Source of the DNA: Parasedimentitalea denitrificans
GTDB taxonomy: Bacteria > Pseudomonadota > Alphaproteobacteria > Rhodobacterales > Rhodobacteraceae
Direction: 5' to 3'
Assembly (NCBI RefSeq): GCF_011813015.1
Contig: NZ_QHLQ01000019.1
Location: 1 to 64,000, forward strand
Length of the DNA stretch: 64,000 nt
A program made the translations under genes and the position numbers. Within the stretch, counting starts at the first letter, position 1. The number at the start of each line of letters is the position of its first letter. Shown one piece after another: positions 25,240 to 33,078 of the stretch. The notes under the pieces were generated by a model, which was not told where the DNA came from, ran no database searches, and saw only the letters and a program-made list of their open reading frames with translations.

Positions 25240-25790
25240 TTGCGGTCCTCATCTCTGCTCGACGTTTGCGTTTTTTAGTGGACGCAAATTCCGCCTTACA
25301 GGTTATTTACGGCGAATTTGCAAAAAACGCAAAAACTATTATCGTATTGTAAAGGGGTTTGTCCCCGCGGGGACGTAGCCCTGTATAGCTGTCTGAACCG
25401 CGGCGAACCGATTCGGAGCAACGGGTGCTAGACGATTCGAAATGCTTGATTTGAAGGGTCTATTTAGGGGGACATGATTTACCCCCCACTGCATATTGGG
25501 GGACATTTTCGCGACATTAGGGGACAGACAGGGTGTCCCCTAATACCATTAATACCAATATTTCTTTTGAAATAGAGATTAAGCCCGACCAACAATTCAC
25601 AGAGTGCTTGACAGAATCGAGCAAATGGACGCAAATCAGGTAAGTTAGATGAAAAGCGCTGAGTTGCTCTAGGTCTTGCACCCACAAGGGAGCCATCCAG
25701 CGTTAACACTCTACCATGATCCGGGCCAGTGAAGCCGGGACACCTGAGGTACAGACCTGCCGAAGTGCGGGATGCGAAACGAGGGCAGAG
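25240..25790. other. probable replication origin and parA/rep control region
   Basis: About 550 bases without a supported gene. It holds a 12-bp inverted repeat (TTTGCGTTTTTT at 25265-25276 with its complement near 25323-25334), two copies of TGGACGCAAAT (25279-25289 and 25626-25636), one parS palindrome (25361-25374), and an 11-bp inverted repeat (ATTAGGGGACA at 25516-25526 with its complement at 25534-25544). Several other GGGGACA copies lie near 25470-25510. Repeats of this kind between a rep gene and parAB are typical of a plasmid origin or incompatibility region. The exact origin is not resolved. Confidence 0.65.
25361..25374. promoter_or_regulatory. probable parS palindrome 4, intergenic
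   Basis: The 14-bp core GTCCCCGCGGGGAC, 122 bases upstream of parA between parA and the divergent initiator gene. It is the only copy outside coding sequence. Confidence 0.82.
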
Positions 25791-26474
25791 ATGCTTGTCA
25801 CCAAACCAGCCGGGCGCAATGCCTCGGTTATCAAATATGATATCCTCACAGCGCTGGGAACGCACGCCTTAGCGTTGGATAAGGGCAAGCAGCGATTGGT
25901 GCTGCGTTTCATGACCCTGATGACAGCCCGTTATAACTGGACCCGAGATGAGCTGGCTGTGGGCCAACGCGAAATCGCCCGCATGTGGCATGTTGATGAA
26001 CGCACGGTAAAACGAGAGATGGCCAAGCTACGCGCCTTGCGCTGGCTGGTGGTCAAACGACAGGGCTATCGGGGCAGAGTTACTGAATACGGGATCAATT
26101 TGGATCGCATTCTCAGTGACACTCAGGATATCTGGGGCGCAGTAGGTCCTGACTTTGAACACCGGTTAAGTGGAGATGATACCCCCGCCAGCAATGTGGT
26201 GCCAATCCCGGTGAGCAGTGCAGCCCCGGCACCGGATCTGTCTGATGGCAATGAATGGAGCCTTGTGAAAGGGGTGATGCATGCCGAAGACCCAGCAGGC
26301 TATGCTTCGTGGATTCAAGCGCTTACTCGGCAAGGGAGAGCAGGGAGACGGTTGACCCTGCTGGCGCCAAGTCGGTTCCACGCCACCTATGTGATGGCGC
26401 ATCTGATGCCGCGGCTGCTCGCTGCCTGTCGCGATGTCGATCCCGGTGTGGATGAGATTGTGGTGGTGTCGTGA
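25791..26474 (+). CDS. DnaA-like plasmid replication initiator
   Basis: About 227 residues. The central part is a winged-helix or helix-turn-helix (GQREIARMWHVDERTVKREM). The C-terminal ~75 residues (WSLVKGVMHAEDPAGYASWI, then LTLLAPSRFHATYVMAHL) resemble the N-terminal domain of DnaA. This combination matches the DnaA-like replicases of Rhodobacterales plasmids, which stand next to parAB as here. The ATG at 25791 is preferred because GAGGG lies 5 bases upstream; an in-frame ATG at 25716 lacks a clear site. It lacks the AAA+ ATPase of true DnaA. Confidence 0.85.
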   Translation: MLVTKPAGRNASVIKYDILTALGTHALALDKGKQRLVLRFMTLMTARYNWTRDELAVGQREIARMWHVDERTVKREMAKLRALRWLVVKRQGYRGRVTEYGINLDRILSDTQDIWGAVGPDFEHRLSGDDTPASNVVPIPVSSAAPAPDLSDGNEWSLVKGVMHAEDPAGYASWIQALTRQGRAGRRLTLLAPSRFHATYVMAHLMPRLLAACRDVDPGVDEIVVVS

Positions 26475-26548
26475 TGGTTGCGGTGGCTCTCTGTCACTTA
26501 TAGGAGAGGCTGCGGACGCAGGCCGGTCCGGGGATCAGGAGTAAGCAA

Positions 26549-27826
26549 GTGAAGAACAGTGCGGCAGATCGGATCTGTGTGATTGGACTGGGCTATGTCG
26601 GCTTGCCCTTGGCGGTAGAGTTCGGCAAGCATCGCGAAGTGGTTGGCTTTGACATCAACCAGACCCGGATTGAACAGCTGGGCACAGGCCATGACCTGAC
26701 ACGCGAAATTGAGCCTTATGAGCTGGCTAAGGCTGAACACCTGACGTTCACCAGCAATGTTGCAGATATTGCGGACTGCTCGATCTACATTGTCACGGTG
26801 CCAACCCCGATCGATGCCAGTCATCGCCCTGACCTAGCGCCACTGAAACTGGCGTCGCAACTGGTGGGAGGGGTGCTGGCGCCGGGTGACATCGTTATCT
26901 ACGAATCCACCGTTTACCCCGGCGCCACCGAGGAGGATTGCGTTCCTATCCTTGAGGCGCACTCAAAGCTGATGTTCAATCGCGATTTCTACGTGGGCTA
27001 CAGCCCTGAACGGATCAATCCCGGTGACAAGACCCATCGGCTGCCCAATATCGTCAAAGTGACTTCTGGCTCGACGCCTGAGACAGCTGAGCGTGTTGAT
27101 GCGTTGTACCGCGAGATTGTCACTGCAGGCACCTATCGCGCCGAGAGCATTCGCGTGGCCGAGGCGGCCAAGGTGATTGAGAACAGCCAGCGTGACATCA
27201 ACATTGCGCTGATCAACGAACTGGCCAAGATCTTTAACAAGTTGGATATCGACACCGAAGCGGTGTTGCGTGCGGCGGGGAGCAAGTGGAACTTTCTGCC
27301 GTTCCGTCCCGGACTGGTGGGGGGGCACTGTATTGGGGTTGATCCCTCTTACCTGACCCACAAGGCCGAGCGGCATGGCTATTACCCGGAGATCCTGCTG
27401 GCTGGCCGACGGTTGAATGATGGTATGGGCGATTATGTGGCCCAACAGATGATCAAGGCGATGCTAAAGCGTCGGATCCAGATGGCAGATGCCCGTGTGT
27501 TGGTTCTGGGGCTGACGTTCAAGGAAAACTGCCCGGACCTGCGCAATACGCGGGTGATCGACGTGGTTCGAGGCCTAGAGGAGTTTGGCGTTGCAGTGGA
27601 TGTTCACGATCCCAATGTCGCGCAAGCTGATGCGCAGGCTGAGTTTGACCTGGAATTGGTCCAAGAGCCAGCTCAGGGTGTTTATGACGGCATTGTACTG
27701 GCTGTGGCCCATGATGAATTCCGCGCCATGGATGAGGCCTCTATCCGCGCTCTGGGCCGGGCTGAGGCTCTTGTCTATGATTTGAAGTATGTTTTGCCGC
27801 CAGAACAATCAGATTTGCGCCTTTAG
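26549..27826 (+). CDS. UDP-N-acetylglucosamine 6-dehydrogenase-like (WbpA/TviB type)
   Basis: 425 residues of the UDP-glucose/GDP-mannose dehydrogenase superfamily. It has the N-terminal Rossmann motif ([15 protein letters not shown]), the [10 protein letters not shown] region and the catalytic Cys in [12 protein letters not shown]. The PERINPGD and GVDPSYL forms match the UDP-HexNAc branch (WbpA, TviB) rather than UDP-glucose dehydrogenase. The product would be a uronic sugar for capsule, LPS or exopolysaccharide. No other polysaccharide genes are adjacent. It starts with GTG after CAGGAG and may have moved with the replication module. Confidence 0.9.
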   Translation: MKNSAADRICVIGLGYVGLPLAVEFGKHREVVGFDINQTRIEQLGTGHDLTREIEPYELAKAEHLTFTSNVADIADCSIYIVTVPTPIDASHRPDLAPLKLASQLVGGVLAPGDIVIYESTVYPGATEEDCVPILEAHSKLMFNRDFYVGYSPERINPGDKTHRLPNIVKVTSGSTPETAERVDALYREIVTAGTYRAESIRVAEAAKVIENSQRDINIALINELAKIFNKLDIDTEAVLRAAGSKWNFLPFRPGLVGGHCIGVDPSYLTHKAERHGYYPEILLAGRRLNDGMGDYVAQQMIKAMLKRRIQMADARVLVLGLTFKENCPDLRNTRVIDVVRGLEEFGVAVDVHDPNVAQADAQAEFDLELVQEPAQGVYDGIVLAVAHDEFRAMDEASIRALGRAEALVYDLKYVLPPEQSDLRL

Positions 27827-27853
27827 GTGCACTGAATTGCGATACGTGGACAA

Positions 27854-27886
27854 AAAAGCCCCCTGCAACGATTGCGGGAGGCTTTT
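27854..27886. terminator. bidirectional terminator
   Basis: AAAAGCC...TTGC-type stem with A-rich and T-rich flanks between two convergent genes (the dehydrogenase and the large fusion protein). It can act in both directions. Confidence 0.85.
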
Positions 27887-27890
27887 GGTT

Positions 27891-30800
27891 TTAAGATAAG
27901 GCTGAAACGACCTTTAGCTCCGCAATTTGAGAGATTTCGATGCTGCCGTCGTTGCTGACCTTGATCCGGCTGCCGGTATCCAGTTGATCCAAGCCTTTGC
28001 AGGCGACCAGCATCAGGATGTCCTTCTCGCGGGCGACAATCGCCATATGGCTAAGCCAGCCGCCCACTTCGGACAAGACCGCGCCAGAGCGTTGCACCCA
28101 TGGCAGCCAGGCTGGGTTGATCATACGGCAGACAAGAATGTCGCCATCCCGGAACCCGTCAAAGGTGGCCGGATCAACAGAGCTTTCGTCTTCAACCCAG
28201 AATACCCGACCTGTGACACTGCCTTCGCCGGACACACAGGTGCCGCCAAGACTGCCATCGCCAGCCTGAGCCAGCTTGCCCAGTGACAGCATTTCACAGT
28301 CGCGCAGGGTCAGGCTGACCTCAGTCGGTGCCGACTTCTTGCGTAGTTCGGCCTGATGTTTGCGGTCTTGGGCGGTCTGACGGGCATCGGACTGATCCCA
28401 ATCAGCGGTTAGAACTTCATCCAGCGTCAGATGGAAGATCAGATCGTCCAATTTGGTGACACGGCCAAGCGCCAACACAGCGCGGCGGATTTCAGCTACG
28501 ATGCGCAGGGCCTCATGTTTGGCCTGTTCCTTTAGATCCTGGAACGCCACTGCCAGTTCCAGAACCTCGCTCAGCTCACCTGGTAGGTTGGCTGGCGGCG
28601 GGTGAGCGGTTGTGGGTTCATCAGCCGTGTCGAGCAGCGACCACAGCAGGGTAGGGGCCTCGATGTAGCGGGGCGAGCTGAGCTCGTAGTCGAAAATCGA
28701 CCGGTGGCCCATCAGTTGCAACGCCTTGGTCTGGGCTGATTTTCCCTTGCAGCTGGCGATCAGAGTTGACGGTGCATTGGGCAGGGCCGCCTGCATCAGC
28801 TGGGCACGCAGCGCCGGGTCGTCCTGTGCGGCTGCACTGGCTTCGCCCATGGTGAAGCCAGCCAGAATGTTGATCTTTTCCGCCTCGACATAGATGTCCT
28901 GCACCAGCATCTGTTGCAGCGTGTCGATGGTTTCGATCAGCTTGGGCAGGGGCAGAGCAGTATAGTCAACCGCCTGCCATACGGCCAATTGGTCGGCCAG
29001 ATCGGGCATCACTTCGTTGCGGAAGTGATCGGCCATCGGGCGGGCCTGTTTGCGCAGTTGCTTGGCCTTTGATGCGCTGACATTCAGCGTCATGCCTTGT
29101 TTCAGAGCCACATCAACGTAGGTTTTGCCGAACAGGTTGATCATATGGCCGTCTGGGCCCTCGGGCAGGCCGTAGGGCACTCCCAGCTGGCGGCAGGCCA
29201 GATCCACACTGCCACCTGGCGACCACATGCGGCCCATCAGCGAGAAGGACAGCGGCGTGGGGCGAGGCAGGACCTCGGACATTTCGTCCTGCGCCAGAAT
29301 GGCCTGATCAGGATCTGAGTTCCCAAATCGGTCGAGCACGTTGCGCCATTCGGCCAGACGGATTTTCTCTTCCTCTGAGCCAAGGTTCAGCGTGGTGATG
29401 TCGCGGCTTTGTACGATTTGGAACTGACCGTCGGCATAGGCCCATTCCACATCCTGTGGGCAGCCAAATGTTTTTTCGATTTGGCGACCCAGTTTTAGCA
29501 AAGGCGACAGGTCCAGTGTCTGATCCTGATCGTCGTCAGCTGGCAGCCCTGTATAGCGGCCGAAACGCAGCGATGTTGGGGTGACACGGCCCGAAACCAG
29601 ATCTTCGCCACAGCCATTGACCCATTCGATCATCACCATCCCGGGGGCGGTGGGGTCCTGGGTGAACATCACGCCGGCATATTCCGACTGCACCATCTGT
29701 TGCACCAGAATATTGCCTGCGTTTTCATCCGTGGCGCAGACATCATAGCTGGCGGCGCGGTCAGAGGTGAAACTGGCCACAACCTGATCCAGCGCATCGC
29801 GCATGGTGTCGGCGGTCACATCCAGAACCGAGTCAAACACGCCGGCAAAGCTCTGATCGGCGCCATCTTCGTTGCTGGCGGAACTGCGCACCGCACAGGG
29901 TTTTTCACCGGCAAGCTGCCAGATTTGCGCCGCAAAGGTGTCTTTCTGGTCTTTCGACATTTCCCGCAGGTCTGCGATCGCCTCGGAACGGACCACAACA
30001 CCACCGGGAACGGGCAGGCCGGCGTTTTTCAGGATCGACAGGCGCAGGGCCTTGTTGCCCGAGGTTTCCAGCTCTTCGCTATAGCCCATGGGGATGACAC
30101 CACGAGGCAGTTTACGCAGGGCGGTTTTATGTGACCGTTCTGTAATGGACTGGCGTAGTCGGCTGAACATGCCGGTGACATAGGCGCGTTGCACCAATAG
30201 TAGCGCCAAGCTGCAGCACAGATAGGCATTTGCGGCGGCGCCGAGAGCAAACACCATAGCGAACAGGGCAGGAAGCCCCAGACCCAGCCACCACATGGAC
30301 TGGCGACGGGTTTTTGCCACAGCCCAGGCCAGATAGACGCCGGCAAGTGCGGTGAACAGGAGCGGTAGGATAAATGTTGGGTCGGGCTGGCCCAGATCAG
30401 ACATCCACAGGAACGGAATTTGCACGGCAGAGCTGGCCTGTTGCGCGGCAGAAACGCCGAGCATCATCACCGGCAGGAACAGCAGCGCAGTCAGGTTGCG
30501 CATTGGGGTCAGCCCCTTGTCTGCATAAAACGCCTGCACTGCACGGGCCTTGCGGACCGGATCATCGGCCAGCTTCTCCTTGACGGATTTCAATTCAGCC
30601 GCGGTTTCGGCTGTGGTGATCTGATCGCGTTCGGATTTCAGCGCCACTGGTAGAACCAGCAGCCGGGTCAGTAGTGACAGGCCCAATAGCCCCAACAGGA
30701 TATGGCTGCGTTCGTGCACCCAGAGCAGGCCAGTGGATACGGCTGCGATCGCCTTGTCCCATAGGCCCTGCTGGTTGGCGGCTTGCCAGTCCTGAATGTG

Positions 30801-31913
30801 GGGTTTGGGCGCTGGCGGAATAAAGAACTCCCATGGCAGGGTATAGCGACCACGGAAATCAAATCCCTTTTGCGCCAGTTCCAAGCCCAAAACCTGGCCC
30901 ATAAAGCAGCTACGACGGTCATAGCAGGCGGCAATTGTGGGCTTGGCCGGGTCCAGCGCATCAATGCGGCGCATCAACTCGTCCGTTGGCAGGGCGCGAA
31001 TGGGGATGTTTGCAGCACCCGGCAGGTGGCCGGTCTCAAAGTCACCGGGATAGCGCGTATCGACGATTTGCAGGGCTTCGGTATCCAGCAGGGATTTGAA
31101 TTCATCGGTGCTGAGCAATACGTCCTTTCCCGGGTATTCAGGAATGGCGCGCAGATCAGAGAGCGATTTAACCTCGGTGTCACTAAAGCCATTGCCTTCG
31201 ACAATCCATTTTTCAATTCCGCCGGAGATAAAGCGGCAATCAATACCCATTTCGGCCAGCTTTTCACAGGTCTCTGAGCTGCGGTTACCGTTATGGCAGA
31301 ATAAAACTACCGGTTGATCGCCGGTTACAGGCTGTGACTGGAGAAAGTCAGGGAAACGGATATGGGTCGCTCCGGGTAAGGTTCCCATCGCGTTTTCACC
31401 CGTTTCACGGATATCATAAAACTGTGTTTCACCACTCTTCAGCAAGGCTGCGGCCTCGCTTGTTGAAATGGCCAAGGGGTGATCAAGCTGCTTGTTAAAG
31501 CTGGTTTCCTTTAGCGTCTCATCCTTGATCGTGGTGCCGGAAAACTGGGCCGGCCGCACCAATGTCGCCTGCAATCTGGCCAACTCAGCCGAGGTTTGTT
31601 GCGAATACTGCCAATAGTTGAGAGCGATCAATGCGGCAGAGATCATGACGAGTGTTGCGATCAGTTTTACTGGGTAACTCTTTGCGGGCCCGCCTTTTTT
31701 CGGTGCGAAACCAAGCTTGGTTGCGACAACCGCACCAAGGCCGGACAGCATTGCAAACCCAACGGCAAACACTTGGCCAAGGGACGATACGGACCCTATC
31801 ACCAAGTCCGGCGAGGGGATCGCGAACGAAGCGGAGGGCACTACCAGAAATGTAATGGCGCACGTCGTAATTGTGCAGGTGCCTCGTAGGGCTTGGCGAA
31901 GGGCGGTGGGCAT
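27891..31913 (-). CDS. rhodanese-rhodanese-YidC-ATP-grasp-phosphohistidine fusion
   Basis: About 1,340 residues; domains in order follow. N-terminal signal or membrane segments (about 15-110). Rhodanese 1 (about 145-240) with the active-site loop FCHNGNRSS. Rhodanese 2 (about 265-365) with ACYDRRSC. A YidC/Oxa1-type membrane domain (about 395-590; LLTRLLVLPVALKSERDQ, PFLWMSDLGQPDP). A PEP-synthase/PPDK-type ATP-grasp (about 610-870; VRSSASNEDGADQSFAGVFD). A helical middle region. A phosphohistidine swivel domain (SEVGGWLSHMAIVARE, His about 1289). The PEP-binding TIM barrel is absent, as in rifampin phosphotransferase. It would be a membrane-anchored dikinase whose substrate is unknown. The ATG at 31913 is chosen, with GGAAA upstream. 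It is divergent from the PhnD-kinase operon. Confidence 0.88.
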   Translation of the reverse strand: MPTALRQALRGTCTITTCAITFLVVPSASFAIPSPDLVIGSVSSLGQVFAVGFAMLSGLGAVVATKLGFAPKKGGPAKSYPVKLIATLVMISAALIALNYWQYSQQTSAELARLQATLVRPAQFSGTTIKDETLKETSFNKQLDHPLAISTSEAAALLKSGETQFYDIRETGENAMGTLPGATHIRFPDFLQSQPVTGDQPVVLFCHNGNRSSETCEKLAEMGIDCRFISGGIEKWIVEGNGFSDTEVKSLSDLRAIPEYPGKDVLLSTDEFKSLLDTEALQIVDTRYPGDFETGHLPGAANIPIRALPTDELMRRIDALDPAKPTIAACYDRRSCFMGQVLGLELAQKGFDFRGRYTLPWEFFIPPAPKPHIQDWQAANQQGLWDKAIAAVSTGLLWVHERSHILLGLLGLSLLTRLLVLPVALKSERDQITTAETAAELKSVKEKLADDPVRKARAVQAFYADKGLTPMRNLTALLFLPVMMLGVSAAQQASSAVQIPFLWMSDLGQPDPTFILPLLFTALAGVYLAWAVAKTRRQSMWWLGLGLPALFAMVFALGAAANAYLCCSLALLLVQRAYVTGMFSRLRQSITERSHKTALRKLPRGVIPMGYSEELETSGNKALRLSILKNAGLPVPGGVVVRSEAIADLREMSKDQKDTFAAQIWQLAGEKPCAVRSSASNEDGADQSFAGVFDSVLDVTADTMRDALDQVVASFTSDRAASYDVCATDENAGNILVQQMVQSEYAGVMFTQDPTAPGMVMIEWVNGCGEDLVSGRVTPTSLRFGRYTGLPADDDQDQTLDLSPLLKLGRQIEKTFGCPQDVEWAYADGQFQIVQSRDITTLNLGSEEEKIRLAEWRNVLDRFGNSDPDQAILAQDEMSEVLPRPTPLSFSLMGRMWSPGGSVDLACRQLGVPYGLPEGPDGHMINLFGKTYVDVALKQGMTLNVSASKAKQLRKQARPMADHFRNEVMPDLADQLAVWQAVDYTALPLPKLIETIDTLQQMLVQDIYVEAEKINILAGFTMGEASAAAQDDPALRAQLMQAALPNAPSTLIASCKGKSAQTKALQLMGHRSIFDYELSSPRYIEAPTLLWSLLDTADEPTTAHPPPANLPGELSEVLELAVAFQDLKEQAKHEALRIVAEIRRAVLALGRVTKLDDLIFHLTLDEVLTADWDQSDARQTAQDRKHQAELRKKSAPTEVSLTLRDCEMLSLGKLAQAGDGSLGGTCVSGEGSVTGRVFWVEDESSVDPATFDGFRDGDILVCRMINPAWLPWVQRSGAVLSEVGGWLSHMAIVAREKDILMLVACKGLDQLDTGSRIKVSNDGSIEISQIAELKVVSALS

Positions 31914-31978
31914 AATGTAATTTTCCACGTGTGTTCACGCCGGTCGATTGTGCGCCGGTCCATAAAAATTATGTCAAG

Positions 31979-31996
31979 TTGTCATGAAAACGTCAC
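31979..31996. promoter_or_regulatory. Pho-box-like direct repeat
   Basis: TTGTCAT-GAAA-ACGTCAC: two GTCA-containing half-sites 11 bases apart, the spacing of PhoB boxes (consensus CTGTCAT repeats). It lies between the divergent fusion gene and the PhnD-like gene. The match is partial. Confidence 0.45.
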
Positions 31997-32066
31997 AAGT
32001 ATTACCGTTTGGTTAACGTTCCGAAAAAAATCAATTAAATCGAATAGCTGTCCCAAAATTCGAGGG

Positions 32067-32078
32067 AAGGTTAACCTT
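32067..32078. promoter_or_regulatory. 12-bp palindromic operator candidate
   Basis: AAGGTTAACCTT, a perfect palindrome 80 bases upstream of the PhnD-like gene; a related GGTTAACG lies near 32011. A repressor site is possible; the protein is unknown. Confidence 0.4.
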
Positions 32079-32157
32079 ATCTTTCGATCAATGTGACCAG
32101 ACTGGTTCTGAGCTATAAATTTATTAAGCACCTGAACAGCAGCCTGAGGATTATAAC

Positions 32158-33057
32158 ATGACTTTTGCATTCACTATTTTCCGCAAGATCAGTCATCGCA
32201 TCTCTATGTCTCGTCTGGCTGCTCAGCTAGGGGTTGCTGTCTTGGCCACCGGGTTAACTATACTGCCAGTGACCGCGCAGGCGGATTTGACCCTGACATT
32301 TGGCACCTATGCCGCTGACAAACCGACGGATACCGTTCGCAAATACCGACCGTTTCTCAATTTCCTGGCCGAACGGATGAGCGCGGAACTGGGTGAAACC
32401 GTCACTATCAAGATGAAGATCGCCAAGGAATATGAGGCAGGGATTGACCAGCTAGCAAGCGGAGAGGTCGATTTCGCCCGTTTTGGCCCTGCGTCCTATG
32501 TTCTTGCCATGAAGCAGAATGCGGATGTGCAGCTGGTAACTATGGAGTCCAAGAAGGGCAGCAAGCGGTTCAAGGGTGTCATCGTGGTTCATGAAGACAG
32601 CGATCTACAGTCGGTTGAGCAGTTGACTGGGCGCAGTTTTGCCTTTGGTGACGAACTGTCCACCATTGGTCGATACCTCGCCCAGTCGCATTTGCTGGAG
32701 GCTGGGATTAGTGGAGCAGAGCTGCAGGATTTTGCCTATCTGGGCCGTCATGATCTGGTAGGCGAGGCTGTAGGGGCCGGTCGGTTCTCTGCTGGCGCAC
32801 TAAAAGAAAGCACTTACAAGAAATTGGTAACTAAAGGTGTCCCTATTCGGGTGTTGATGTCGTTTGACAATGTGACCAAACCTTGGCTGGCCAGCGCGAA
32901 TGTATCCCCTCGTGTTGTGGAGGCAATGCGCCGTGTCATGCTGGCGTCCGAGAACGAAGAGATTGTGCGCCAGATTTCCAAGAACGGTTTTCTGGAAGGA
33001 ACCGATGCTGACTACGATTTTGTGCGTCAGGCAATGACCCGAAGTAATTTATTTTGA
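32158..33057 (+). CDS. PhnD-like periplasmic binding protein
   Basis: 299 residues with an N-terminal signal region (VAVLATGLTILPVTAQA). It belongs to the phosphate/phosphite/phosphonate-binding (PhnD/PtxB-like) family: LTFGTYAADKP opening, KIAKEYEAGIDQLASGEVDFARFGPASY and KGVIVVHEDSDLQSVEQLTG are typical. No ABC permease or ATPase follows; instead a hybrid histidine kinase starts 22 bases downstream. It therefore probably acts as a sensory ligand-binding subunit of the kinase rather than a transporter. TGAGGA precedes the ATG by 7 bases. Confidence 0.87.
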   Translation: MTFAFTIFRKISHRISMSRLAAQLGVAVLATGLTILPVTAQADLTLTFGTYAADKPTDTVRKYRPFLNFLAERMSAELGETVTIKMKIAKEYEAGIDQLASGEVDFARFGPASYVLAMKQNADVQLVTMESKKGSKRFKGVIVVHEDSDLQSVEQLTGRSFAFGDELSTIGRYLAQSHLLEAGISGAELQDFAYLGRHDLVGEAVGAGRFSAGALKESTYKKLVTKGVPIRVLMSFDNVTKPWLASANVSPRVVEAMRRVMLASENEEIVRQISKNGFLEGTDADYDFVRQAMTRSNLF

Positions 33058-33078
33058 GAACAAGAAAGACAAATTTCG

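Noticed and set aside
25440-25560. GGGGACA repeats read as insertion-sequence ends
   Set aside because: No transposase or target duplication is visible nearby; kept as origin-region repeats.
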